Shown here: positions 11,687-24,315 of the stretch, one piece after another
Numbering within the stretch: the stretch's first letter is position 1
How the letters are laid out: each line of letters starts with the position of its first letter
Assembly (NCBI GenBank): GCA_001584585.1
Contig: LSYV01000018.1
Coordinates: 550,193 to 614,192, forward strand
Direction: 5' to 3'
DNA length: 64,000 nucleotides
DNA from: Gonium pectorale
Lineage: Eukaryota > Chlorophyta > Chlorophyceae > Chlamydomonadales > Volvocaceae
Made by a program: the position numbers and the translations under genes
Notes under the pieces: generated by a model
Told to the model about the DNA's origin: nothing
What the model saw: only the letters and a program-made list of their open reading frames with translations
Databases searched by the model: none

Positions 11687-14600
11687 ATGACGAAGGAACA
11701 CAGCGGCCCGTCGCTGCTGCGGTTCCAGACCGCGCAGTCCCTGGACGTGTCGTCTGTCGTTCCGGTGAGCCCTCCTGCCTTCTTCTTCCAGCTGCTATGA
11801 AGCTGTGCAGCGTTGCCCTGGCTCGTGCTGGATATGCTTCCTCTTCGTCACTTGCCGGGCTCCTTTTCTGTTGCCCTGTTGCCCGATCATCCCTCCCTTC
11901 TTGACCCGGGCAGGCACCAGCAAGCACCCTCATCCGTGGCCTGCACCCAAAATGCATGTGCTTCCATCCCACGAAGCCGCTGCTCGCTGTGGTAGGCAAG
12001 GGGTGCACACGGGCCCTGCGGGGAGGGCCCGCCCCAACACCCGAGTCCCCACTTCTCTCTGGTTTCTCGGGCCGGATTACGCCATACCATCATACACTCC
12101 GCACATGGTCACCGTGGTGTGGGGGCAACGGACGTGGTCTGACACCACATCGCGTTCGTGCGCAGCCGCTCTTGCTTCCCTGCTACCATGCCATGGCACA
12201 GGGCGTCTGGTTATCCCCTCCAGTCCACAGCCACGCACGCAGAGAAGCGCGACTGATCCATCAACGGACAGGGCATTCAGCCACCCGCCCGCCCGCTCAC
12301 CCATTCACCAACCCGCGTCACGTGTTACGACCTGTTTCCCGTCTCCGCTGCCACCCACCTACCCACCTTCCTGCCCAACACACGCGCTGAATGCTGGTCC
12401 CGGTGCCAACTTGCAGGGCGTTTCCGGATACCTGGCAGTGTACGACGTCCAGACCAACACGCGGCTGGGCCGGGTGGACCTCAAGTCGGTGCCGGTGGAG
12501 ATGGCCTTTGCCCCGGACGGCTCCGTCATCATTGTGGTGGTGCAGGTGCGGTCCGCCACCGGTCGCCGGCGCCAAGGACGGAGCTGGGCTTGGGTCGCAG
12601 GGAGCAGTGTTGCGGAAAACGAGGAGGCAGCTGCCGGGCACGGCTCGATCGTGACTGTGGTGGGCGCCGATGCGGCGATTGGGCGTGTCGATGGCAAGGA
12701 AGCATAGTCGTCCGACTGAGTCCCCGGCTTGCGTACAGCCTGGCCCCCCCTGCCTTGCCTACGCGCGCCGGGCGTCCCCACCCCCCTTGCTGCCGCCTCC
12801 CAGGACTGGATCGTCTACTCGGTGAGCACCAGCAGCTGGAAGGCCCGGGTGCTGGTGCCGCGGAGGGCCAAGATGGATAAGCCGCTGGAGAGGTGCCTGC
12901 TGGCGGTGGCGCCGGTGAGGGACTTCACACGTGGATGTCGGTCGTCAGGCACGGGCGTGTCGCGGTGCTGTGGTGATGTGTCGCGGGCCAAGACCGTGCG
13001 TCCAGGCGGACGTGTCCCGCGGCCCATGCTGGCGCACCGGTCACAGGAAGAGGGGTTGGGAGGGGCGACGGCGCCTCTTGGGATGGCGGTGTAAGAGTGC
13101 TACGGGGACGGCGTGCGCGTGCCCAAGGGAGCGCGGGGGTCATGGGGAGGGGCGGGATGGTGGGCAGGCGAGGGAGGGTGGTGGGTCAGTGCACGGCGAG
13201 CGCCCGGTTGACGCCCCCGTGGCGATGGGACGCAGGGGCGCTGTGGTACCCTGAGCCCCGCGCGACGCGACGTGATGCGATGCGCTCCCATTTGCGCTCT
13301 TCTCGCCCTTGAGCATCCTCCTGTGCCTCCGCCCCCACCGCCTCCAGGGTCACAACCCGTTCATCTACTTCTGCCGCTACGCGAAGGACACCCTCCGCCT
13401 CGCCACGCTGCCCAGCCGCGCCGGCGGCGTCGCCGCCGACGGCGGCGCCGGCGCAGACGCGCATGCCGCCGCCGGCGGTGGCGGCCGGGGCCGCGGCGGT
13501 GGCGCCAGCGGCAATTGGGGCTCCCGCGTCAAGCTGGACGTCCAGAAGCCCATTCTGGCCCTCGCCTGCCACGTGGTGGACGCGCAGGTGGGCCGCTGGC
13601 AGCGCAAAGCGCTGTCTCGCCCTCCCGGGCCACATGCAGACACGCCGCTCTGACACGGCAGGACAGGCGCTCCTGCCTGCGTTCGTTCCCGGTTACGTGT
13701 GTCCCTGCGTGAAAGAGAAGATACTGAGCACCCTTGAAGGGAATAGGCCTTACGCAGGACCGCCTGCCCTGCGTACGCCCCCCCCGCCGCCGTTCCTCCT
13801 ACTACTGAGTATGCGATTCGGTGTCCGCGACGCGACCCGTTTCCCGTTCCGTATTACCCCCCCCCCCGCCGCAACGGTGGTGGCAGGTGCTCGTGCTGAC
13901 GGGGGACGGCTCCCTCCGCGGCTACGCCATCGCGGGCGGCGGCGGCGACGTGCTGAGCCCGCTGTACTCTGTGCCCGTGGTGGAGGGCGCGGACAAGGGC
14001 TGGCAGGCGCCTGGGCTGCTAGCTTGCGTGCCGCACCCCTCGGTGCCGGGCGGCGCGCTGGTGCTGCAGGTAAAGGCTGGTGCCACGCCTGCAGGGGGCG
14101 GGGGCGGGGGCGGGGCAGTGCTGGTGTTAAAAAGGAACAACGCATACGACGAGCGTAAGCGCGAAAGTGATGATGTCGTTGTAGGACCCAGTTTCCGAGG
14201 TAGTCGAAGGGGTGATGTCCCTGCATGTCAGTTCGGCGGCGACCACCACCGTAGCCCCCGATGCGGCCCCCGATGCGGCAGTGCTGGTGTATGCGGCGCG
14301 AACGCCCAGGCCTTGGCGGGAGTCCGGGCTCCGCAAACGCCGACGCAACCGGCCGGCTCCGTGTGCAGATCGCGCCAGACGCCGCATTGGCGGCGTCCGC
14401 TGTGCTCTGCGCCCCTGGACACACACCCCGAGGACGCTCAGCGGCGTCCTCCTCCCCCCACGCGGCCGACCAAAGCTTTAACCCCCGCTTCCCCCTTTCC
14501 CCTGCGCCCCCTCCTCACCCTCCCCCCGTTCCAGGGCTCGGCGTCGCTGCCCTCGCCGCAGGGCCCCTCCGGCGCCGCCGTGGCTGTGCTGGAGGCCCCT

Positions 14601-17600
14601 GGCCGCGGGCCGCCCACCCCGCTGCTGCGCACCCGCATGCCGGGCTGGGCCACCACCGTGGGGCTGGGAGTGGACCCGGTAAGGGGTTGGGGAGCTGGTG
14701 ATGATTGGGCGGTGTCGCGTGGGGTGGGGCGGGGTGGGGTGGGGTGGGGGGCGACACGGAACAGGCTCGGCGAGGCTCACCGGCAGAGGCAAGGTAGGTG
14801 GAGGGCCGAGGGGGCTGGGGGAGCCGACCCAGCGGGGAGGGGAGGGTCCAGCAGATACTGGACATGCCAAGGTGTTATGGACCGCCTGTGTAAAAGAGGG
14901 GCAGATGGATGCGCGGGAGCCGGGAAGCAACACGCCCGCCCGTCTACTCGCCCACCTCCGCAGGCGACCAACACGCTCCTCGCGTTTGGGCTGAGCGAGG
15001 GCGGCCGGCTGCGCAGCGGCGCCTGGCGCCTGTCGTACCGCCAGGGGGCAGTGGGCGTGGCGCTGCGGGCGTCGAGGGTGGAGCCGCAGGTGGGGCCAGG
15101 GGGCTGGGCAGCATCCTGACCAGGGGCGATGGGGTCATTGGGTTGGAAGGCGTCCCTACCAGAGGCTAGGGGGCAGGGTGGGCCACCACCGGCGCCAGGC
15201 AGCCAGTCGCCGGGGGCTAAAGCGTGAAAGTGAGGAGCACCGGACTAGGTGGCAGCGGGTTGAGGGAAACCGTGCTTCGTGGTGGCGGATGGCTGGTGTT
15301 GGTGGTATGAGGCCGGGCCGTGTGGGTTGTGTTCAGAATCCAGGGCGGGATGGATTTCAAGTCCGGGAGCGAGGAATCAGACGGGCAGCGTGGCTTCTTG
15401 TTCCGACAATAGGCTGCCGACAGGGCGGCGCCGATGTTGCCGGGCGACTGTCGATGGTGAGGCATTGGGAGTCGTAACTGTGTTTATGATGCGTCATGGC
15501 TTGGGCCCCGAACCCCACAGGACCTCACGCCGCTGTTGGACAGCGTCCGCCGCACCAAGGGCGCCCTCGCTAATGGCATGGCTGTGGGCGCAGCCGCTGC
15601 CGCGGCTTTCGTCACTCCGGGGGCCGCGGCCGAGCCCCTGGCGCCGACGGCCGCCGCCCTGGCCCGCTCCGCGACGCTGGGCGGCGCCGGCGGGTACGGC
15701 GTCGGCCCCGCGTCGGCCCCCACCTGGGCGGGTCTTTGGAGCGTCAGCCCTGCCTGGTCTCACGACGTCTCTGGCAGCTGCCTGCTGGGTGAGCGAATGA
15801 AAGGCTCCACCTGCGCCCGTGTACGCGCGGGTAGATACACTTCTGCTCCCTTAATCACCTGTATCTACTCGGCATTACACCAGTCCTACGGTACGACCAC
15901 ATCAAGGTCTAGGAACGTGCGCGTGCGGAGGTGCCCGCCTCGAAAGCTGTCCGGTCGAGTGCTTTCCGGCGCCTCAGCATGCTGCCTCCCAACCCGCCCG
16001 TCCCTCAGAGTCGCAGCTGGGCCCCCACGTCCGCCGCGTGCTGGTGCACCCCGGGCTGGGGCTGCTGGCGGTGGCGGCCGAGCCCAGCGCCGCCGCCTCC
16101 CTCAAACGGGAGCTGCTGTTCACCGGGCGGGGCGAGCTGGCGACTGAGGAGGCGGCGTTAGCCAGGTGAGGGGAACGCCGGGGGTGGGGCGGAGGCGGAG
16201 GCGGACGAGCCCGAAGGGTCGCACGGGCATCTTGAGGGACGAGGCCGCGGCTGTATCCTTGCCCCGCTTCACGCGCCCGACGCGTTCCCGTCCACACTCG
16301 GCGCGCCCTGTGCCTATGGCTATGCACAAGGTGTTGTGACACGGGTAGTCCACGCCGCTGCAGGCGCACCGCCCACGTGGCCCTCCTGCACGTGGCCAAC
16401 CTGGAGGCGCACGCGGGCGGCTGGAGGGGCGTCCGCGCGGCGCCGCAGCACACCGGCCTCGCCGCCTGGATGCCACCGCAGCTGGCGGCAGCAGCAGCGG
16501 CTGCGGCCGCGGCGGCACCAGCAGTTGCAGACGACTCCAGCGACGACGAAGCGCCGCCGCCGCCGCCGGCGCCTAGCGTCGGCGAGGCGGGCGCCGCCGC
16601 TGACGGCTCGCTGACGCTGCCGCCGCACGTCTACTACTTGGCCGGGAACAGGTAGGCTGGTTTGCTACACTGTACCGGTGTGCGCCATGAAGGCAATTGG
16701 GAACCCATGTTCCGATTATCCCGTGGGTGGATTGGGGCAGGCCAGACGCTGTCCACGGGGAAGGCACTTCCCGGGACGGCGCTTCTGCCTGGCCTTTATG
16801 AGCACTCGGCTGCGGGTCCACAATGGCAGGCAAGGGACGCGACTCAGCCCAAACCCAGAATTATGAATAGACCCTTGGCGCCACTGCTATGCTGTGTACA
16901 CGACCGTATAATGGCGCCCCCGACCGTGTCGTGCCAAACCCCTTGCCCCAGGCTGATGAAGTATTCGCTCATCACGCGTACGGCGGGCACTATCGTACAA
17001 CTGCCAACCGACGCGCCCGACGGCGACACCCGCCAGCCCCGCCAGCTGCTGCACAGCGCCCGCCGAGGCGCATGGCTGGTGTTCTTCGAGTCCGCCGCCG
17101 GCGCGCCGACAGCGGCGGCGGGCGGCAACGGCATGAACGGCACCGCTGGCGGCGCCGCCAGCGGGCCGGAGCGGTTCACCTGGGCGCTGGTCAACGCGGG
17201 CACCTTCGGGGCGGCGACGGACGGCGGCGCTGGCGGCGGCGCGGTCGCCGGCCTGGTCACATGGGTGCGGGCAGGTGAGGAGGGTGCGGGGGCGGGGGCG
17301 GTGTGGGCATATGTCGGGGTACGGCGCATCAGGGAAGGGGATGCAAGATCCCCCACCATACCGTACTCTTTTGGGTGGTACCTACTTGGTGTTCTTCCAC
17401 CCTTGTGTCCTTCCTCCGGTTCGCCGGACTCCCAATCCTGACCGACCGCCCCCTCGTGCGATCCCCATGGTGGTGCCCGGTGCCGGTGCCCCAGGCAAGT
17501 GCGGCTGCTTTCTGGGCCCCGACGATGCACACTTTGCGATCGCGTCCGCCAACGGCCGGCTGCTGGAGGTCTTTGACACGTCCGCCGGGGCAGCCGCGCC

Positions 17601-20600
17601 CGGCGCCGGAGGCCCCACGGTCGGCCGGGCACCCGCCCCGGCGCCCCCGCCGCAGCCGCTGCTGACGCTGACGCTGGAGGGCGGCGTGCTGCTGCCGCCC
17701 GCGGGGCTGGGCGCGCCCATCTTCCCCGGGCCGCCCATGACAAACGTGAGCCGCGTGCCAGGGTGTATCTCCTAACACACGCCGGCAGCGCATTTGCGAC
17801 CGCGCAGTGCGAGTGCGTGGGATCGTGCAGAGCACAAGGATGCAAACCTCGCTCCGCTCTCCTGGTCATGTCTTCCCTTTGTTGCCTGCCGGCCGCTGGC
17901 CTGTCCGCCAACGAATGCCCCGCAGGCGCCCCTGACCGAGGCGCGCGCCCCGCCCGAGGCGCCGCCCCACGACTGGCGGCGCTTCCGCGGCAGCGGCGTG
18001 GTGCTGTGGCAGTCGCCCGACGGCTGCCTCAGCGCCACCACGCTTCCGGCGCTGGTGCGGGTGCCGCTGGTGAGCGAGGTCGGGGGTGGGTGGGTGGTCG
18101 GGTGGGGCGGGGCGGCCTTGCCTTTGAAGCCGTATGGAGGTCAGGAGCCGGACTTGCCGCGGGGAGGAGCGCGGGGCTTGCAGTTTCGTGTGCCTTCTCG
18201 CTGGTTACCTACGGGGTTGGGTGGGCAGTGCGGAGCTGGGAACCATGGGCACACAGTGATCACATGCTGTTCCTATCAATCGACCGCCCCTCCTGGCCCA
18301 TCCTGCAGGAGGCTCCGCCGCCTGCTGCTGCCGTGCCGACAGCCGCGGCGGCCCGCGCCGCCGCCGCCGACTCGTCCGACGACGACAGTGACGCAGGCGG
18401 CGGCGGTGGCGCCGCCACTGAGCCGGAGCAGCCGTACTACGCCACCCTGCCCAGTGGCCACCACTTTGGCACGTTCCCGCGCCAGGGAACGCTCCCGCTC
18501 CTGCCCGGCGAGAACGTTATACACGTCGCCTGGCAGTCCCTCATCGTCGGTGGCGCCGCCGCCGCCACCGACGGCCCGGCCGACGCCGTGGCGGCGGTGC
18601 TCACGTCATCGCGGCTGCTGCTGGTGACGGCGGGGCTGCGGGTGGTGTGCGCAGCCAGCCTCGCGACCCACGGGTCGGCGGCGGTGCCGGAGCCCCTGAC
18701 GTCCGTGATGTGGGCGGGTCCCATGCTGCTCGCCTCCACCGCCACCGGGCAGCTGATGCAGCTCACCTGGACCGGCAGCCTCCTGCCGGTCGCCACCGTC
18801 TCGCCCACGGGCCACGGTGCGTTGGTGGGCGTCACCGCCGACTCGCTGCTCTTGCTGCGAACGCCGCTGGGCGCGCCGCCCGCGGCGGCGGCCGCCGCCG
18901 CCGCCAGCGGCAACCCAGCCGCCGCGGCGGCGCTGGCGGAGGTGGTGGCCCGGCCGGCGGCGCTGCTGCAGCCGCTCATGATTGGCTGGGCAACCCTGGC
19001 GGCAACGGGCCTTCTGTCACACGGCCGTACGGCGAACCTCGTACGGCCGGCGCTGCGTCACGTGCTGGCGTCGTACGACGCGTACGGCTTCACGCCGCGC
19101 GGCGTCTGGGCGTTGATCGCCGCCGGCGCTTGGGATGTGGCGGCCGCAGTGGCGGCGCACATGCCGCCGCTCGACTCGTCCGTCAAGCTGGCGGCGGCCG
19201 CCGCGGCCGGCGGCTGGTCAACGGTTGCAGCAGCGTTGACCGGGGAGGCAACGCGGGCGCTGCATGCTCCGGCGCCGCCGCCGCGCGGCTCGGAGCTGCA
19301 CTCGAAGCTGGTGGCGGCGGCCGCGGGGGCACTGTCCCACGGGCAGGTGCGAGCCTGAGCCTGGGCCCAGCGGGTGGTGTGTGGGTTTTGTCTCCGTGAC
19401 TTCTGCAACTGTTACCTGCTGTGTGCAAGCCGCTAGGGACACAGGTTAGCAACCGAAGAAGCACTGGCAGAGAGGAGTTCATGGTGCGTGTGCATGCTCC
19501 CAATCGTACTTATCCTCGCTTCCGGAGCTACCGTAAGCCAGCGAATCTACCCCAACTTGCCTGGTCTCCACCAATACGCGCACCGGCCTCTCTCGGGCCG
19601 TCCGCCTGCCTCCCGATGGTGCAGTTGACGGTGGCGGGCGAGCTTTTCCAGGCGGCAGGTGGGCGCGGGTCGGCATCTGCTGAAGGGGCGCTGCCGGGGG
19701 AGGAGAGCGCCGCACAGGGGGCCGGAAAGGGCTGCAAAGTGCCTGACTGGGTCACTCGAGCCGGCAGGGCGTACCGGTTTGCACCACGGATGCACCACGG
19801 ATGCACCACGGATGCACAAAAATTAGCGCACCAGCTTGTCCTTCTAGTACTATACATCCTGAGGGCGCGGAATCCAGTCCCCATGGTCTGGTCGGTGCAC
19901 CGCTCATGCCTTCCACGCGACCCGCAGGCGAGTGGGCGGCGGCCATGATCCTGGCGGTCTGCTCCGGCCAGGTACAGAACGTGAGCGCCGTGGCCACACG
20001 GCTGGCCAGCGGAGGCATCGGCGGCGCGCCGCTAGCACCGGCGGCGGACGCGGCGGCGGCGGGCCAGCTGGCTTCCGCGCTGCGCAGCGTGTACGGCAGC
20101 GTGGGCAGCCCCGTCGGTGACCTGACGCTGTCGCTGTCGCTCTCGGGATCGGAGGCTGGTGAGTTTATGCGTTTGGCCGCTACTGGTGCCCTCCTGTGGC
20201 GCCCCGACCAACACACGCATCGTCGCAGGCAGGGAATTTCGAGGGAACACTTACTAATGTTTATTGTTGTTCCGGCACCGGCATAGTTTGGACAGCGCTG
20301 CAATGCTCAGGCGCGCTGGCGTCCCCTGGTGTCCCTTGCAGAGCCGCTCGAACGCGCGGACCGTTGGCCGCTGGCGGCGTCGATGGCCGCTCCCGCCGCC
20401 ATCGCCGTGCAGGGCGCGCTGCCCCGCTCCACCGTCTCGGACGCCGAGCTCGGCGCCATCCCTCCCGCCGCCGCCGCCGGATCATCGGCGCTGGCCTACT
20501 ACGGCCTCACCGCGACGGCGGCAGGTGCCGTCGCGGCGGCGGCCGCCGCCGCTGGCGCTCGTGTGGCGGCGGCGGATCGCGGCGCCGGCGCCGCCAGCCT

Positions 20601-22284
20601 CAGCGGTGCAGACTCGAGCCACAGGCCTGGCGGCAGCCTCGCGGGGAACGACCTGGAAACAGCCTCCGTGGCCTCCAGCGACGCGGCCCAGCTCGCGGCG
20701 CGGGCCGAGTTCCTCAACCACGCTGGCGCCGGTGTGGGTGGCTTTGGACCCACCATTGACTTTTCATCCGACGATGACTCCGNNNNNNNNNNNNNNNNNN
20801 NNCGACCGCGCGCGTGTCGCGTACGGCGGCCAAGGGCCTGCGCCTCGCACGCCAGGCGCCTGGCCGGTGGCGACGCGACCGGCCGCCTACGCGACGTCGG
20901 CACCGCCCCTCCGGCGCGTCGGCGCGCCGCCGCCGCCCACGCCTCGGCGGCGCCGCCGCCGCCGGCAGCCCGCCGGCGGTGCAGTTCCCGCCCGGCATCT
21001 CCTCCGCGCAGCTCTACACCGGCGGCGTGGCGGCCATGCAGTCGGGCGACTGGCGCACCGCTGCGGCGCACTTCAGCCGCGGCATGTCAGTCCTACAGCA
21101 CGAGGAGCGGACGGGCCCGGGCGCGCTGGAGGAGGGCGCGCGGCGCGCGCGGCTGGGCTTCTGCGCTGCCTACTACACGGCCGTGCGGCTGCTGGAGGGC
21201 GTGGGGTCGGGCGCCGGCCGGCGCGAGGCCAGGCTGTACCGCTACCTGGCGGGGCTGCGGCTGGACCCCACGCACGCCACGGCGCTGCTGCGGGAGGCCA
21301 TCACGCGCAACAAGGCAATCGGTAACTACCGGTGAGCGCGGCGGCGGCGGGGAGGGGAGGGGAGGAGAGGGGCGACGAGGGGCGAAATGGGGACGGAGGC
21401 TGCGTTAAGGTTGCCGCTGGCGAGCACCACGGTATGGCGCTCGGAGTAGCGAGTGAAGGTGTATCATTTGGTTGATTGCAGAGGTGGTTGAGCTCGTGCC
21501 AACCCGTCCGCGACGCTGCCCCCTGCTACGTTGCTACCCAGCCCTACCCTGCAACGCGCGCGACAAGCCCCAACGGGGGGATTTCTGCGGTCCGTTTTCA
21601 GCGCTCACGGCCTCCCGGCCCATACCGCGGTTGATCACCCGACACGTACCCCACGTCCTCGTCGGGGCCACCTCGTGCCTTGATGCCGCAGCTCCTCCGT
21701 TCACTGCGCTTTGGTTGCAATGAAAGTGTCCCGCCCGCGCGCCTCCCTCTCCGTCCTCCCTCCCCCTCGCTCCCCTGCGCAGCTATGCGGGCGACCAGCT
21801 GACGGCGCTCATCGGTCGCGTGGCGGACACCGCGCCCGGGGAGTACCTGGCGCAGCTGCAGGTGCGGGTGGGAGTGGGGGCGTCATGAGCCGCTTTGCAA
21901 GTGGTGTACGGAGCTGGACACGTGGCGCGCCGTGTTTTGGGTTTGTCCCGGGTCGCAGGGGATGGGCGGGACCGCAGGGCAGCCTGGGTGGGGCCGCCTT
22001 TGCGCACCAGCCATGCAGCGGCAGTGCAAGTATGGCGCGCAAGGCGCGCTCCGAAGCCTTTGGACCCTGCCATCCGACGCAACCGCTAACCGCCCCAACC
22101 GCCAACTGACTCGACCGCGAACCGCCAGGCTGAGATCGAGGAGTGCGACCGGCACGGCGGCTCCAACGCGGACGTGCCCGGGGACGAGCAGGTGGAGGAC
22201 TGGGCGGCGCTGGTGGTGGCGGCGGGAGAGGGCGGCGGCGGCAAGGCTGACGTTGACGCGCTGGTGCTGCCGCTGCTGGCCTAG
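11687..22284 (+). CDS. TWD40-1: TPLATE/TSET endocytic complex subunit TWD40-1 homologue
   Basis: TWD40-1 is a beta-propeller plus alpha-solenoid subunit of the TPLATE complex (TSET), an adaptor for clathrin-mediated endocytosis at the plasma membrane. Twenty-one exons: 11687-11764, 11914-11991, 12417-12545, 12804-12914, 13348-13587, 13887-14069, 14185-14286 (donor uncertain), 14535-14678, 14964-15089, 15521-15788, 16009-16165, 16364-16651, 16952-17274, 17495-17745, 17926-18069, 18309-19346, 19625-19658, 19928-20158, 20342-21331 (20-N gap inside), 21783-21861, 22129-22284. Phases agree throughout except across the gap, for about 1,715 residues. Segments matching the plant protein as I recall it: MTKEHSG..FQTAQSLDVSS, CFHPTKPLLAVV, AVYDVQTNTRLG, GPDDAHFAIA, AVLTSSRLLLVTAG, SVMWAGPMLLASTATGQL, LLQPLMIGWATL, YDAYGFTPRGVWAL, and a C-terminal TPR-like part (GDWRTAAAHFSRGMSVLQ, LLREAITRNKAIGNYR). 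The plant C-terminal cysteine motif is absent; the protein ends VLPLLA. Alternative reading: a COPI-like coatomer paralogue, less likely. Confidence 0.83.
19781..19817 (+). repeat. 11-bp tandem repeat in TWD40-1 intron 17
   Basis: Three full copies and a partial of GCACCACGGAT lie within the intron between 19658 and 19928. No coding or splice role is apparent. Confidence 0.85.
20783..20802. other. Assembly gap (20 N) inside TWD40-1 exon 19
   Basis: Twenty Ns interrupt an Asp/Ser-rich linker (FSSDDDS before the gap). The reading frame differs by one on the two sides, which a gap of unknown true size explains. Unlike the first gap I see no duplicated flanks. Confidence 0.9.
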
Positions 22285-24315
22285 CGCGCCCCGGCTTGTC
22301 GAGTGGCTGTCTCTCGGTGGCTGACTCTCGGTGGAGTGGGGAGGGGACGAGAGGGGTGCGGGCGTGCGTGGAGGGTCTGACGCGCGCTGTTGGCTTCTGT
22401 ACGGTGGGCCAGGGGGAGCCGCGATGAAGGCCTTGTTCCAGTGCTGCTTTGGTCGCGATCAAAGAGCTGCAGTTGCCCCGTCCCCTTCAGCTCGTTGAGT
22501 TTGCTGCGATGTCAAGCATGCTCGTCGGATAGATGCCAAGTTTTTCTGGCAGTACGATTGTATATCGGCCAAGAGAATGCCTACGGTGTAACACATTGGG
22601 GGGGGGGGCCTAGGATTCCAACTCACGCCGCTCAGCCTTCTGCGGCCCATATTGCCGACGCTAAGGCCAGATGGCGGTCGCATTCCTGATCAAACCGCTC
22701 ATCCAACTGGCGTCGACCCCTTCACGCAGTCGACCCGGCAACGAAGACTGGCAAACCATGGGTCACTTTGCAAAGGACACGTCATGTACATCATTGGCTG
22801 CTTCGCCCGGCAGCACGTGCATGCGAACTCCGTACAGCTGTACGGCACGATTGTGGCCTCCACGTCCCATGTCGTGCATCATGGTACCGTGGCAGGCGCC
22901 CATGCCATGAGGGCGTTGCGGCCAGGTTGGTGTTCTCACGATCGTACGCCAGCGCCCACGCTCCTCACCAAGCTTTGCCCCGGTGCTCCGTCTCGTCGTC
23001 CTCGAGAGAGGTTGGTAACTGACGCAGAAGCCGCAAGCCCTATCCAAGAACATGGGAACGACAAACGAGCCGCAAGCCAAGGACATGGGAACGACAAACG
23101 AATCCAGCAGACCGGCGCCGTGGGCTTGCCCACCCGCATCATCCTACCTGTATCCCCACTCAGCAGCCACACGCACGCATCGCCCCAAGGGTGAGACGTG
23201 AAAGGCCCACCGGCCCCATCCTCCGCGCCGAGCACCCAACAGCGGGGCGGGACGAACGTCACATGTCTCGCTCTGCACCCGCCCACCCTACTGGAAACGT
23301 CGCGCCTTCGGGTGTGTATGGCCCGTAGTGGGCTCCCTCTTTCTTTGATTGCAGATTTGTCTTTGTTTCACCCAACAGCATGCGCCCGTCCCACGGGCTC
23401 GCCCACAAGCCTCTCGGGCACGCTGCTTTTCAGCGTGCGCGCTGGCGAGGCCGGGCGCCCCTCAGGTTACGGGAAGCTCCTGCCGATGGACCCGAGCCCC
23501 CGGGCTGCTGCTCCGTTGCGGTGACAGCAGCAGCGGCGGCCCAACCAGCACCTCCCACCCAGCGGCAGGCGTGCCTGACTGCATGCCATCCCCAGGCGAC
23601 GCCTCAGCTACCACGGCCTCCCTGAAGATATGGGGGCCGGGGGCGGAGCTGCCGGCACGGCCCCTGCCTCGTTCTCGCCTAGACGTCGCCGCCAGACGGG
23701 GGGCGCCATGGCGGGGTCGCCCCTGCGCCCATGCTCGACCCGAGCCCGTCGTCCTCGGGCAGGGCGGGCAGCCATTGTCATCCTCAAGCAGGGCAGGCCG
23801 GGCAGGCACTGTCGCCCTCGGGGCGAGCAGGGCGGGCAGCCACCCGCGCACCGGCTTGCTCCCCGGCCGTTGCGGCGGCTGCGGCGGCCACCACGCGCCG
23901 AAGCCCCCAGCCAGCAGCACCCGCCCTGTGGAGCTCTTGACGACAGCACGCGCCGCGTAAACGCTCAGCTCGCCCTCAAGCGCGGCCTCCCGTGCGGGGC
24001 GGCAGTGGCGCACCGGCGCGGGGAGCGCGGGGGCGATGCCGGCGGCGCCCGGCAGCGCAGCGCGCGGTGCTGCATGGGCGGGCAGGAGCCGGGGGCCAAG
24101 GTCTGGGTGGGCGGGGTCGGCCCGGGAGCAGGCGTACCTCGGAGCCGGGGCAGCCGCGTAGGAGCTGCCAGCCGCGAGTTGCACGACCGGCGCCGGATGG
24201 GGCTGGAAGGGGAATTCCCAAGCAGTTGCACGCCTGCGAGGGCATGCGGGTGCGCGGCTGCACCGACGCAGTCCAGTGCACTCCCAGCTTTGGACCGGCT
24301 GGACGCAGCGCCGGA
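22285..24315. other. Spacer between TWD40-1 and the NUDIX gene, with local repeats
   Basis: This holds the 3-prime ends of two convergent genes. A 33-bp period direct repeat (CATGGGAACGACAAACGA at 23051 and 23084) and degenerate GC-rich repeats of the GGGCAGGGCGGGCAGCCA type around 23750-23850 are visible. Long GC-rich ORFs on both strands in 23400-24550 have no family resemblance and are probably chance. Confidence 0.5.
22587..22591 (+). promoter_or_regulatory. TGTAA poly(A) signal candidate for TWD40-1
   Basis: TGTAA is the usual polyadenylation motif in Chlamydomonas and Volvox. This copy is 303 bases past the stop codon, a plausible 3-prime UTR length. Confidence 0.5.

Noticed and set aside
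16844..17911. 355-codon minus-strand ORF
   Set aside because: It lies opposite TWD40-1 exons 13-14 and crosses their introns without any family signal.
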